From: Saccharibacillus sp. CPCC 101409 | Lineage (GTDB): Bacteria > Bacillota > Bacilli > Paenibacillales > Paenibacillaceae | Assembly: GCF_030518235.1 (NCBI RefSeq) | Contig: NZ_JAULSA010000006.1 | Location: forward strand, 186,001-250,000 | DNA: 64,000 nt | Direction of reading: 5' to 3' | Shown: one piece after another, positions 41,701-49,529 of the stretch | Position numbering within the stretch: position 1 is the first letter of the stretch | Layout: each line of letters starts with the position of its first letter | Notes under the pieces: generated by a model | Seen by the model: only the letters and a program-made list of their open reading frames with translations | Told to the model about the DNA's origin: nothing | The model's database searches: none | Made by a program: the position numbers and the translations under genes

Positions 41701-43370
41701 GGCGTAAAAGCAATGCTGTCGACCGAATTGGGAACGTTGATCGTATAGCTGGTTTTGTTCGAAGCAAACGGCGGAAACAATGTGCCGGTGCTGGCGGACA
41801 AAGCGCTCAAATCGGCATTGGCGCTAAAAGCCCGATTCACATTCAACGTGTACGTTCGTTTCGATCCGTCTTCGGCCGTGACTACAATCGGAATCGAAGT
41901 GTTCCCGACCGTCAGAGACACTTTTTGCGCGCTGCCGCTTGCTGCGGCCGCGCCTTTCACGGTGACGGTTGCGCCGGATTGATTCACCGTCGGCGTGACA
42001 TTGATATCGGTTACGCTGTTGTCCACATTGACCCAATAGCTCGTGGTTTCCGAAGCGAAAGCCGGCGATAATGAGCCTTGATCGACGGCTAAGCCGCTCA
42101 GCTTGGTATCGCTGCTTGCCGGGGCTGCCCGATTGACCGTTATCGTGTACGTCGTCTTGGTTGTTCCGTCCTGAGCGGTGACGATAGTCTCGATCGTATT
42201 GTTTCCTGGAGCCAACGGAATCGGACCGGAAGCACTTCCGCTGGCTGTCGTTGTTGTGTTAACCGTTACGGTTGCGTTGGCATTCGCCGTAGTCGGCGTT
42301 ACGGTAATACTTGTTGTTGCGCTGGATACGCTTGCCGTATAGCTCGTATTGCCCGAAGTAAACGAAGGAGTCAATGTTCCCGCGCTAATCGCCAGGCTGG
42401 CGAGAGCGGAGTCGGTCGAGAGCGAACCGGATGTATCCCGTGTCACAATCGTTCCGTTTGCCCCGACCGCGACAAATTTGCCGGAGCTTGCGCCGGCCCC
42501 GTACAGATCGTTGGTTGTGCCGGAGGTTTCAATGCTCCATGACGTGCCGTTCGTCGAAGACAGGATCAGTCCGCCTGCGCCTGCCAACACGTATCTGCCT
42601 CCCGCATACGCGATTCCGTACAGCAGAGCGTTTGAAGCCTCGGAGATATCTTGAGCGGTCCACGACGTTCCGTTGGACGACGTATAAATCCCGCCGTCTT
42701 TGGTTGCATAGAATGCGCCGTTCAAATAGGCGACCGTGTACAAGTATTCGGTTTGCGCGCCTCTTTGCGTCCACGTTTGAGCGTCGGGCGAACTATAGAT
42801 CGCTCCGCCTTCGCCAACGGCTGCAAAAAGGCTGTTTCCGTAAGCGATGCCCAGAAAATCTTTGGCGCCGGCGGAAGTTTTGGTCCAGATCGCGCCGTTG
42901 GCGGAGTAGAAAATATCGCCTTTATTGCCCACCGCCACATAAGTGGAGTTGGCATACGTAACCGCGCTGATATTTCGGCCGGAGGTATTGGGTCCGCGGC
43001 TTGTCCAGGCCACGGAGTCCGAAGAAGTATAGATCGCGCCGTCCGCGCCTACGACTACCCATTGTCCGCCCGCATATACAACGTCGTACAATTGCGCGCC
43101 GTAAGCGGCGTCTATCGTTCGTTCGGTCCAGGTAACGGCATCGGAAGAAACCAGTATTTTCCCGTTGTATTCGGGAGCGATCCACTGGCCGTTGCCGTAA
43201 ACCGCTTTGGCGATATCTGCGCCGGACGTCGTCGCAGGCAGCTTGGTCCACGTCGAAGCCGCGGATACGGGGGGAGCGCCGAGCCATGCAAAGGAAGCGA
43301 ATACAAGCAGAAATGAGAGCAGGAACGAAGTAAAGCGATAAAGGGATCGAACAGAGCGATGAGCCGGCAT
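38709..43370 (-). CDS. Large SLH-anchored surface protein with propeller-like and cadherin-like repeats
   Basis: This 1553-residue exported protein starts at ATG 43370, with AAAGGGG 7 nt upstream, and has a signal peptide (about 1-37, ending VSAAS). About six beta-propeller-like repeats follow (to about residue 315; SSDAVTWTER, SSDSVAWTSR, SPDAQTWTQR). Next come six cadherin-like beta-sandwich repeats of about 85-90 residues (xxLSSLTVSSGTLSPxF...TSYTVxVP), an Ig-like module (NDSFVTQNLALPVSG), a seventh cadherin-like repeat and a Gly/Thr linker. An uncharacterised region leads to three SLH motifs (1372-1553). It should be tethered to wall polymer and may act as an adhesin or scaffold; no catalytic motif is seen. 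Confidence 0.88.
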   Translation of the reverse strand: MPAHRSVRSLYRFTSFLLSFLLVFASFAWLGAPPVSAASTWTKLPATTSGADIAKAVYGNGQWIAPEYNGKILVSSDAVTWTERTIDAAYGAQLYDVVYAGGQWVVVGADGAIYTSSDSVAWTSRGPNTSGRNISAVTYANSTYVAVGNKGDIFYSANGAIWTKTSAGAKDFLGIAYGNSLFAAVGEGGAIYSSPDAQTWTQRGAQTEYLYTVAYLNGAFYATKDGGIYTSSNGTSWTAQDISEASNALLYGIAYAGGRYVLAGAGGLILSSTNGTSWSIETSGTTNDLYGAGASSGKFVAVGANGTIVTRDTSGSLSTDSALASLAISAGTLTPSFTSGNTSYTASVSSATTSITVTPTTANANATVTVNTTTTASGSASGPIPLAPGNNTIETIVTAQDGTTKTTYTITVNRAAPASSDTKLSGLAVDQGSLSPAFASETTSYWVNVDNSVTDINVTPTVNQSGATVTVKGAAAASGSAQKVSLTVGNTSIPIVVTAEDGSKRTYTLNVNRAFSANADLSALSASTGTLFPPFASNKTSYTINVPNSVDSIAFTPTAADSSATITVNGRDTTSGNSSANIQLTVGVTTIQIKVTAQDQTTTKSYAVNVVRPQSSNADLSSLTVSSGTLSPKFASGTTSYTVDVPNTTTGITVTPTAAEANATVKVNGTPVTSGSASGPIPLAAGANTVEVVVTAQNNTTKTYILTVNQVSPSSNANLNGLTISKGALSPSFDKATTSYTATVDYTAGSIDITPTVSDPNAAVTVDGKTAASGSPSTVTLKTGSNPIEVKVTAPNGSAQTYTINVTLLQNPTLSGLTINPGTLTPAFDSDSAQYGAKVDYSVSAIQITPTAAGSPQTLTVAGTAAASGVASNVPLKTGVNTIEVVVTMSDGATKTYTLTITRGEIGDQQAVDADKASLQIGYAPGDNDSFVTQNLALPVSGANGTSIAWTSDRNESVGTDGTVRRGPYSEGDRSVELTATIKRGTAVEIRKFQVTVKALPASAAADLKALAINGQTLVPAFDRETRSYSLNVPYSTASVTVTASAYDPNAAFTIQGAAAADGSSSAPIALNVGGNAITVKVTAQDGTTQQTYTVNVTRAANTSTETGGGTGTGGTGSTTPTPSVTTLAPSASNPVPSASGGFEIRVNGRPVEQIATGSPTQTGGQNTFNAVIDTGKLSSLLAAESSSPLVVVPVTTEADKVSTRLTGEAVQLLQERAATLRVETTLGNYTLPASELRLAQLGGTVGGNADSEQLNVVITVQRSDDAAVSALNKRAAAEGFSVVQAPVDFNIAASYGGQTIELNTFSDYVERELPVPAGYDPNRITTAVVIEADGSLRHVPTAITRANQDYFAKVNSLTNSDYALIWSPKEFSDVAGLWSQSAVNDMASRQIVDGVDASRFDPSGSVTRAEFAAILVRALGLPDNETSSTFRDVPSGEWYTGSVAKAAQYGLIDGYADGTFRPQAAISRQEAFAILGRAAKIAKPASTSGGTSLSDYSDAARVGSWARDAVQAVLAADLVQGSGGRLKPLSPLSRAETAAAVQRLLQKSGLID

Positions 43371-43536
43371 GGAGGTGCCCCTTTCTCTGAATAAGAATGG
43401 AAAGCGGTAAGCAGGCGGGTAAAAATGCAGTTGGACGAATAATGACGACAGAATTATGGAGGCGCGGGAAAAAGGAAAATAATTTGCGGGTTGATTCGGA
43501 ATTTTAAAATACGGCGGAATCGAACACATCCTTTCC

Positions 43537-43702
43537 CTAGGGCGTGTCTTCAAACCTACTGAAGTGCATCTTTAGCCGTCTTTTCGCCCTCTACGGCGTC
43601 ACTTTCCCTTGACGTGCCCCGGCACGCCTTCGGAAAAGTTCCTTGTATCGAACGAAAATCCAGACAAATCTGCTCCCTTCGAAGTTTGAAGACACGCCCT
43701 AG
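43537..43702. mobile_element. MITE, 158 bp with 15-bp perfect TIRs and CTAG flanks
   Basis: The terminal inverted repeats GGCGTGTCTTCAAAC (43541-43555) and GTTTGAAGACACGCC (43684-43698) are exact. CTAG flanks both ends (43537-43540 and 43699-43702) and looks like a 4-bp target duplication of the IS5-family kind. There is no coding capacity. It lies upstream of both the SLH gene and the divergent SMI1/KNR4 gene. The remaining gap 43703-43913 is very AT-rich with no gene; it probably holds the promoter for the next gene. Confidence 0.8.
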
Positions 43703-43913
43703 CGGGATCATTTAAAATTAAATTGAATACTAAAGAATAAAGACTATATATTTACAAATGAATTAAACAATATCAGCAGGTTTGATAGCTATTATTTGAC
43801 AATTTCCAAAAAATCAGTTCAAGATTATACGAACGAGGATTAGCTATAGTAAAATAATCGGTATTCGATCTGTTTATTCCGAATTTGTTCGTTCAAATAG
43901 GGAGGGGAAGCTT

Positions 43914-44897
43914 GTGAGCCAAAGTTTTCAAGATTTCGACCTGTCCGCATTCTGGGACGATTACGACGGTTACACCGGACCCGGCGAGGTGACGGACGAG
44001 CGGGTCGCGGAAGCGGAACGTCTGCTGGGCTATAAGCTGCCGGCATCGTATATCGAGCTGATCCGCACCAAGAACGGCGGAAGCCCGGTCAACGGCTGCT
44101 TTCCGGTGGACGAGCCGACGTCGTGGGCGGACGATCATGTCGCGATCAGCGCAATCTGCGGATTGGGCGGGCAGTGGGGCATCGACTCCGACGATCTGGG
44201 CAGCCGCCATATGATCGACAACTGGGGTTATCCCGATATCGGGATCGTGTTCGGCGAATGTCCTTCGGCGGGACACGACGCGATCATGCTGGATTACAGC
44301 GAATGCGGCCCGCAGGGCGAACCGCGCGTCATCCACGTCGATGTGGAGATGCCGGAAGGCGAAGAACCGGAGCGGACGTTTCTGGCGAAGGACTTTGAAA
44401 CGTTCGTGCGCGGGCTCGTTAACGAATCGGTGTACGATACGTCGGAAGAAGACAAGCAGGCGGATCTGGACACGGCGCGCCGCGCGCCGTTTACGCCGCT
44501 GCTGCGGCGAATATCCGATGCGGCGGGCGCGGTGCTGCCGGATGCCGAGAGCGTCGTTCGCGGCCTGGCCCAAGCCATTATAGAGGAAAAAGGCTTTTTC
44601 TCGCTGCATGCCGACCCCAAGTCGCATCTGATGTACGATCTGGAATTCCTGCTGTACGCCAACGCGGAAGGCCCGGTGCGGCGGGACGCTTATCTGGCCG
44701 CTTACGAGTCGATTCTGGTCTTCGGCCAGGGCGACGTGTTCAAAACGGGCGGTTACGCCCCGGGTTTTGTGTCCGACTGGCTGGACGAGCGCATCCGCGA
44801 AGGCGATATCGCCGCAATCGGTCCGGACGGCGCACTGGACTTCACGGACGCTTACAAGCAGCGGCTGGCGCGGCGCGCCGGCGAATTCCGGTCGTAA
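43914..44897 (+). CDS. SMI1/KNR4 (SUKH) family protein with C-terminal extension
   Basis: This 327-residue protein starts at GTG with GGAGGGG upstream. The N-terminal SUKH domain (about 20-165) shows the family pattern VAEAERLLGYKLPASYIELIRTKNGG followed by FGECPSAGHDAIMLDYSECG. SUKH proteins often serve as immunity proteins to polymorphic toxins or as housekeeping folds. The C-terminal part (about 190-327) is helical (ARRAPFTPLLRRISDA, FVSDWLDERIREGDI) and of unknown family. No toxin gene is adjacent, so an immunity role is unsupported here. Confidence 0.8.
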   Translation: MSQSFQDFDLSAFWDDYDGYTGPGEVTDERVAEAERLLGYKLPASYIELIRTKNGGSPVNGCFPVDEPTSWADDHVAISAICGLGGQWGIDSDDLGSRHMIDNWGYPDIGIVFGECPSAGHDAIMLDYSECGPQGEPRVIHVDVEMPEGEEPERTFLAKDFETFVRGLVNESVYDTSEEDKQADLDTARRAPFTPLLRRISDAAGAVLPDAESVVRGLAQAIIEEKGFFSLHADPKSHLMYDLEFLLYANAEGPVRRDAYLAAYESILVFGQGDVFKTGGYAPGFVSDWLDERIREGDIAAIGPDGALDFTDAYKQRLARRAGEFRS

Positions 44898-44921
44898 CCG
44901 GCGCCGACCAGCTGCGTGAAA

Positions 44922-44953
44922 AAGGCTTGCCGTTTTGTAAACGGGAAGCCTTG
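44922..44953 (+). terminator. Terminator after SMI1/KNR4 gene
   Basis: AAGGCTT-CCGTTT pairs with AAACGG-AAGCCTT around TGT. The same stem recurs at 45228-45259. Confidence 0.65.
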
Positions 44954-45001
44954 GATTGTCGAGAAACGATTGGATGTAACCTTAATAGGCAGGACGAATC
45001 T

Positions 45002-45190
45002 AAATAGATGCGTATATCGCCTTATTCCGGCTTAATCTTACGTTTTCGAGAAAATAACTGCGCTCATAGCATTATTTCGAGCTTTTCCGCTTCGATTCGG
45101 CCTTTGGCTCCCGAATAGCTGCACCTGAGTCGTTATTTGAAGAAATCGAAGGATTTCGCCCCAAATAAGTGTACCTGTGCCGCTATTTTC
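45002..45190. repeat. Cluster of four palindromic 26-28-bp repeats
   Basis: Units at 45002-45027, 45052-45078, 45113-45139 and 45163-45190 share the frame (A/G)AATA-(A/G)NTG-...-TATT(T/C), e.g. GAATAGCTGCACCTGAGTCG and AAATAAGTGTACCTGTGCCG. Start-to-start spacing is 50, 61 and 50 bp. Each unit has complementary AAATA/TATTT ends. No gene is credible in 44898-45374. Confidence 0.7.
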
Positions 45191-45227
45191 TGTTTGGAAC
45201 CCTACCTCGCTTTCTCGACACCCTGAG

Positions 45228-45259
45228 GCTTTCCGTTCCATTAAACGGGAAGCCTTTTT
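45228..45259 (+). terminator. Terminator-like stem, near copy of 44922-44953
   Basis: AGGCTTTCCGTT pairs with AACGGGAAGCCT around CCATTA, then TTTT. It shares AAACGGGAAGCC with the earlier stem. Confidence 0.6.
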
Positions 45260-45374
45260 ACCGTCCGATTCTTCGTTATTTTTCAGCATATTCCCGACAT
45301 ATCTTTAGCCGCTTACGTTTTTTGGGTAATAGAAAGATACACAGCCGGCAGATAGCTTTTGAAGGAGGAAGAAT

Positions 45375-47120
45375 ATGTCCAAACAACTAGATGCAGCCCA
45401 CGGGCCAAAGCAGCTTCAATCCGATATGGACTGGAAAGAAAATATCGTTTACGAAATTTACGTACGCAGCTTCAACGACAGCAACGGCGACGGAGTCGGC
45501 GATCTGCGCGGAATCATTCAGAAAATAGATTATATCGAACAGCTCGGCGTCACCGCCGTCTGGCTGTCCCCGATCTTCGATTCTCCCAACCGGGATTACG
45601 GCTACGACGTGCGCGACTACTTCTCGATCCATCCCGAATACGGCACGCTGGACGATTTCGACGAACTGCTGGAGGCGCTGCACGAACGCGGTATCCGGCT
45701 GGTGATGGAGATCGTGCCGAATCACACATCGACCGAACACCGCTGGTTCCAAGAAGCGCTTGCGTCCCCGGACAGCCCGTACCGCGATTACTACATCTGG
45801 CGTCCCGGCGGCGAAGAAGGAAGCCCGCCGAACAACTGGACGTCTTTCCTGGGCGATCCGGCCTGGACCTACGACGAGGCGTCGGATCAATATTATTTCC
45901 ACACGTATGCCGAGCATCAGCCCGACCTGAACTGGGACAACCCGCAGGTGCGCGAAGAATTGTATCGAGCGATGATCTTCTGGCTGGAAAAAGGCGTGGA
46001 CGGCTTCCGGGTCGATACCGCGAACGTGCTGTCGAAAAACAAAGACTTTCCCGATACCGACGAAACCCGGCGCATCCAGGGCAGCGGCGAGAAATTTTAT
46101 AAAAACGGTCCCCGTATCCACGAGTACCTGCGCGAGATGCGCGAAAAAGTATTCGACCGTTACCCCGATGTGTTCACCCTCGGCGAATCGTCGCAGGTCA
46201 CGGTCGAGGACGTGGAGAAATATACCCTGCCGCAGCGCAAAGAACTGGATCTGATCCTGATGATCGAAGCTTCGAAGATCTGCGACGAACCCGACGATAT
46301 GTGGCGCTCCAAGCCGTGGAAGCTGAGCATGCTCAAAGACATTATGCGCAAATGGCTCAAAGACCTGCACGAAGACGCCTGGATCGGCATGTACCTCAGC
46401 AACCACGACCATGTGCGCATGGTGTCCTACCTCGGCGACGACGAGCACCACCGGGAAGAATCCGCGAAAATGCTGTCCGTGTTCCTGATGACGCTGCGCG
46501 GCACGCCGAATCTGCTGCAGGGCGAAGAACTCGGGATGACCGACGCGCACTTTTTCAACAGTATCGAAGACATCAAAGAACAGCAGGCGCTCGCTTATTA
46601 CGACCTGATGGTCAACGAGCGCGGCATGGAACCGGAAACCATCCTGCGCCGGATACTGGGCAAAGCCCGGGACCATACCCGCACCCCGATGCAGTGGACG
46701 TCCGAACCGGGCGCCGGCTTCACGACGGGCGCGCCGTGGCAGCGGATCAACCCGAACAAATCCGAGATCAACGCCGCGCTTCAAGAAGACGATCCGGCTT
46801 CCGTGCTGAACCTCTACCGCCGGATGATCCGCCTTCGCCGCGAGCACCCGGCCCTGTCGCTGGGTTCGTACGAGCCGGTACCGGAATTGGACGACGACGA
46901 ACATATCTACGCCTACGTGCGCGAAAGACAAGGCGAACGCTGGCTGATCGTCCTGAATTTCTCCACGTCGCCCCGGCAGGCCCGACTGCCTCAGTCCCTG
47001 CTCGCCGACCTCCAAACCGCCGACTGCGTCGTCTGTACCGACGAACACAGAAGCGATTTATTGAAGAAAGACGTTACCGAGCTTGCGCCGTACGATTATT
47101 ACGTCTACCGATTGTCGTAA
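45375..47120 (+). CDS. GH13 alpha-glucosidase (oligo-1,6-glucosidase/MalL-like)
   Basis: This 581-residue cytoplasmic glycosidase has the GH13_31 layout. Catalytic Asp214 is in FRVDTANV, Glu271 in TLGESSQV and the transition-state Asp345 in SNHDHVR; YEIYVRSFNDSNGDGVGDL is at the N-terminus and RDHTRTPMQW late. The residue after Asp214 is Thr; in this subfamily Thr or Ala there goes with alpha-1,4 preference, while Val marks oligo-1,6-glucosidase. It should hydrolyse malto-oligosaccharides, sucrose-like or isomalto-oligosaccharides. GAAGGAGG precedes the ATG, and a strong terminator follows. Confidence 0.9.
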   Translation: MSKQLDAAHGPKQLQSDMDWKENIVYEIYVRSFNDSNGDGVGDLRGIIQKIDYIEQLGVTAVWLSPIFDSPNRDYGYDVRDYFSIHPEYGTLDDFDELLEALHERGIRLVMEIVPNHTSTEHRWFQEALASPDSPYRDYYIWRPGGEEGSPPNNWTSFLGDPAWTYDEASDQYYFHTYAEHQPDLNWDNPQVREELYRAMIFWLEKGVDGFRVDTANVLSKNKDFPDTDETRRIQGSGEKFYKNGPRIHEYLREMREKVFDRYPDVFTLGESSQVTVEDVEKYTLPQRKELDLILMIEASKICDEPDDMWRSKPWKLSMLKDIMRKWLKDLHEDAWIGMYLSNHDHVRMVSYLGDDEHHREESAKMLSVFLMTLRGTPNLLQGEELGMTDAHFFNSIEDIKEQQALAYYDLMVNERGMEPETILRRILGKARDHTRTPMQWTSEPGAGFTTGAPWQRINPNKSEINAALQEDDPASVLNLYRRMIRLRREHPALSLGSYEPVPELDDDEHIYAYVRERQGERWLIVLNFSTSPRQARLPQSLLADLQTADCVVCTDEHRSDLLKKDVTELAPYDYYVYRLS

Positions 47121-47166
47121 CGAATATAACTCGCATAAAGACAATATGATTGCAACACCTCCGGAG

Positions 47167-47194
47167 GAGCACGGCATTGCCGTGCTCTTTTTTT
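47167..47194 (+). terminator. Strong terminator after alpha-glucosidase
   Basis: A perfect 9-bp stem GAGCACGGC-ATT-GCCGTGCTC is followed by seven T. Confidence 0.9.
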
Positions 47195-47297
47195 GATGGA
47201 TAAGGCGCAGCAGTGGCGCCTCTTCTTTGGCATTTTCGCCCCCAACCGCTATACTTACGGGGAAAGCACCGCCATTTTTAATGAAGAGGTGAGCATA

Positions 47298-48812
47298 ATG
47301 ACTCCTAATCCTACATACACCGGCCGTTCCGTCCCGAGCGCCGCCCGCTACGACCAAACCGGCGAAGGCGTCTGGCATCCCAACCCCGCGTCCGCGCTGA
47401 TCGTCGTCGAACAGCCGTCCGGCGAAGCCGCTTCGACGCTGCGCGAAACCGTCGACGCCATGCGCGAAGAATTCGAAGATGCCGGCGTCCTCGCCAATCC
47501 GCTGCGCTTCGGCAGTTTCGACGAAGCCGACGAAGGCGATCTCGCGGTCGAACTGGTTTCGATCTCCGGCGATACCGGCTTCAATCACCCCGAAGCCTAC
47601 CGGATCGAGATCGGCGGCATCGTCCGCCTGACGGCCGGCAGCGAGCGCGCGGCCGCCTACGGACTGCGCACGATCCTCCAGCTGCTGGCGGCGGGCGACG
47701 GCCTGCCGCACGGCGTGATCGCAGACCGGCCCGTAATAGGCGAACGCGCGCTGCATCTGGATATCGGCCGCAAATTTTACACGCAGGAATGGATTCTGGA
47801 CCGGCTGCGGGAGATGGAACAGTTGAAGCTGAATACGCTCCAGCTGCATTTTTCCGAGAACGAAGGCTTTACGTTCGAAAGCGAACGTCATCCGGAAGTC
47901 ATGTCGGAGCGTTATCTGACGAAAGCGCAGATCCGCGAAATTATCGCGGAAGCGCGCCGCCGCCATATCACGCTGATTCCGTCGCTCGATTCGCCGGGGC
48001 ATCTGGGCTATGCGCTGCGGAATAAGCCGGAGTGGCTGCTGACTACTGCGGAAGGGGAAGCGGCAAAAGGCGCGCTGGACATCACCAACCCGGAAGCGGT
48101 GGCGTTCGTGTTCGACCTGATCGACGAGTATGCGGAACTGTTCGCAGGCAGCCCGTATTTCCACATCGGCGGCGACGAGTTTATCCAGTTCGAACGCTTC
48201 GCTTCTTATCCGCAGCTCGGCGCGCACGCGCGCGATACGCTGGGGATCGAAGGCGGGACGGAAGTGGACGCCTACGTTTCGTATCTGAACGAGGTCGCGG
48301 AGCGGCTGGAGCGCAAAGGCTTTACGGTGCGCGCCTGGAACGACGGCGTATACCGCAAGAACCGGGAGCAGAAAGTGGCGCTCAAGCCGTCCGTGCAAAT
48401 TACCTACTGGACCAAGTGGGACCCCAATATGGCCGAAGCGCAGGTGTTTCTCGATAAAGGACACCAGCTGGTCAACTTCAACGACGCTTATTTTTACTAC
48501 GTGCTGGGCGAGAACGCGGGTTACGTTTATCCGACGGGCGCGCGCATCTACGACTACTGGCATCCGGGCCTGCTGCCGCGCATCGCGGAGAACCGGCCGC
48601 AGGAGTGGGCCGCTCCTTACCCGGACGCCCTGATCGGCTGCTCGTTCTCGGTCTGGAGCGACCGGCCGGACGCGCAGACGGAAGAAGAAGTCGCGACCGG
48701 GTTGAAAGAACCGCTGCGCGCGCTGGCGGAGAAAGCCTGGACGGGCGGGAAACGCTACGAAGATTACGAAGCTTTTGCGCAGGCGTGCGAGGCGGCGGGA
48801 CTGCGGAACTGA
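47298..48812 (+). CDS. GH20 beta-N-acetylhexosaminidase-like protein
   Basis: This 504-residue protein lacks a signal peptide. An N-terminal GH20b-like domain (about 30-145, YRIEIGGIVRLTAGSERAAAYGLRTILQLL) precedes the GH20 barrel with HIGGDE (289-294), where Asp293-Glu294 are the substrate-assisted catalytic pair. LHLDIGRKFYTQEWI and WNDGVYRKN are also present. It should remove terminal GlcNAc/GalNAc from oligosaccharides or wall fragments. ATG 47298 has GAGGTG upstream. The response-regulator gene starts 6 bp after its stop, so co-transcription is likely. Confidence 0.87.
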   Translation: MTPNPTYTGRSVPSAARYDQTGEGVWHPNPASALIVVEQPSGEAASTLRETVDAMREEFEDAGVLANPLRFGSFDEADEGDLAVELVSISGDTGFNHPEAYRIEIGGIVRLTAGSERAAAYGLRTILQLLAAGDGLPHGVIADRPVIGERALHLDIGRKFYTQEWILDRLREMEQLKLNTLQLHFSENEGFTFESERHPEVMSERYLTKAQIREIIAEARRRHITLIPSLDSPGHLGYALRNKPEWLLTTAEGEAAKGALDITNPEAVAFVFDLIDEYAELFAGSPYFHIGGDEFIQFERFASYPQLGAHARDTLGIEGGTEVDAYVSYLNEVAERLERKGFTVRAWNDGVYRKNREQKVALKPSVQITYWTKWDPNMAEAQVFLDKGHQLVNFNDAYFYYVLGENAGYVYPTGARIYDYWHPGLLPRIAENRPQEWAAPYPDALIGCSFSVWSDRPDAQTEEEVATGLKEPLRALAEKAWTGGKRYEDYEAFAQACEAAGLRN

Positions 48813-48818
48813 TCGCCG

Positions 48819-49529
48819 ATGTATACCATTCTGATCGTGGAGGACGATCCCAAGATCGCGGAACTGCTGCGAAGCGAGCTTGACAAATACGGCTATGAGG
48901 CGAAGGTGGCACAGGATTTCGAACGGATCGCGGACGAGTTCCGCGAGGCGTCGGCGGACCTGGTGCTGCTCGACGTCAATCTGCCGAAATACGACGGCTT
49001 CTACTGGTGCCGGCAGATCCGTGCGGAATCGGTCTGCCCGATTCTGTTTATCTCCGCGCGCGACGGGCAGATGGACCAGGTTATGGCACTGGAAAACGGG
49101 GCGGACGACTATATGACGAAGCCGTTTCACGCGGAAGTGGTACTGGCGAAAGTGCGCAGCCAGCTGCGCCGGGCGTACGGCGAATACGCGGCCGGGCCGC
49201 AGGAGGCGGTCGTCGAAGGCAGCGGGATGAAGCTTTATCCCGAACGGTTTCTGCTGGTCTGCGGCGAGCATTCGACGGAGCTGAGCCGCAAAGAATCGCT
49301 GCTGCTCGAAGCGCTGATGCGGCGCGAAGGCCGGGTCGTCAGCCGCGACCGGCTGCTCGGGCTGATGTGGGAAGATCATCATTTTATCGACGACAACACG
49401 CTGAACGTCTATGTGACGCGGGTCCGCAAAAAGCTTAAGGAGCTGGGAGCGCAGGCGGGCATCGAAGTGGTGCGCGGAGCGGGCTATATGCTCGCTTCGC
49501 CGGACGGGGAAAAAGGGAAGCGGCCGTGA
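48819..49529 (+). CDS. BceR-like OmpR-family response regulator
   Basis: This 236-residue regulator has a receiver domain with Asp52 (LLDVNLPKYDGFYWCRQIR), the KPF lysine and an OmpR winged helix (LSRKESLLLEALMRREGRVVSRDRLL...VRGAGYML). LDVNLPxxDGFxWC is characteristic of the BceR/YvcP group that senses cell-wall-active peptides. Its GTGA overlap couples it to the BceS-like kinase. The ribosome binding site is weak, consistent with coupling to the upstream GH20 gene. Its expected target is the BceAB-like operon 2.8 kb downstream. Confidence 0.9.
   Translation: MYTILIVEDDPKIAELLRSELDKYGYEAKVAQDFERIADEFREASADLVLLDVNLPKYDGFYWCRQIRAESVCPILFISARDGQMDQVMALENGADDYMTKPFHAEVVLAKVRSQLRRAYGEYAAGPQEAVVEGSGMKLYPERFLLVCGEHSTELSRKESLLLEALMRREGRVVSRDRLLGLMWEDHHFIDDNTLNVYVTRVRKKLKELGAQAGIEVVRGAGYMLASPDGEKGKRP

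Noticed and set aside
43914-44897. Toxin-immunity pair with SUKH immunity protein
   Set aside because: No toxin or secretion gene flanks the SUKH gene; the neighbouring SLH protein shows no toxin domain.
45002-45190. CRISPR array
   Set aside because: The repeats are few, degenerate and palindromic, with unequal spacing, and no cas gene is present.
45038-45289. 83-codon minus-strand frame
   Set aside because: It is made from the palindromic repeat cluster and the following stem; no ribosome binding site or family match.
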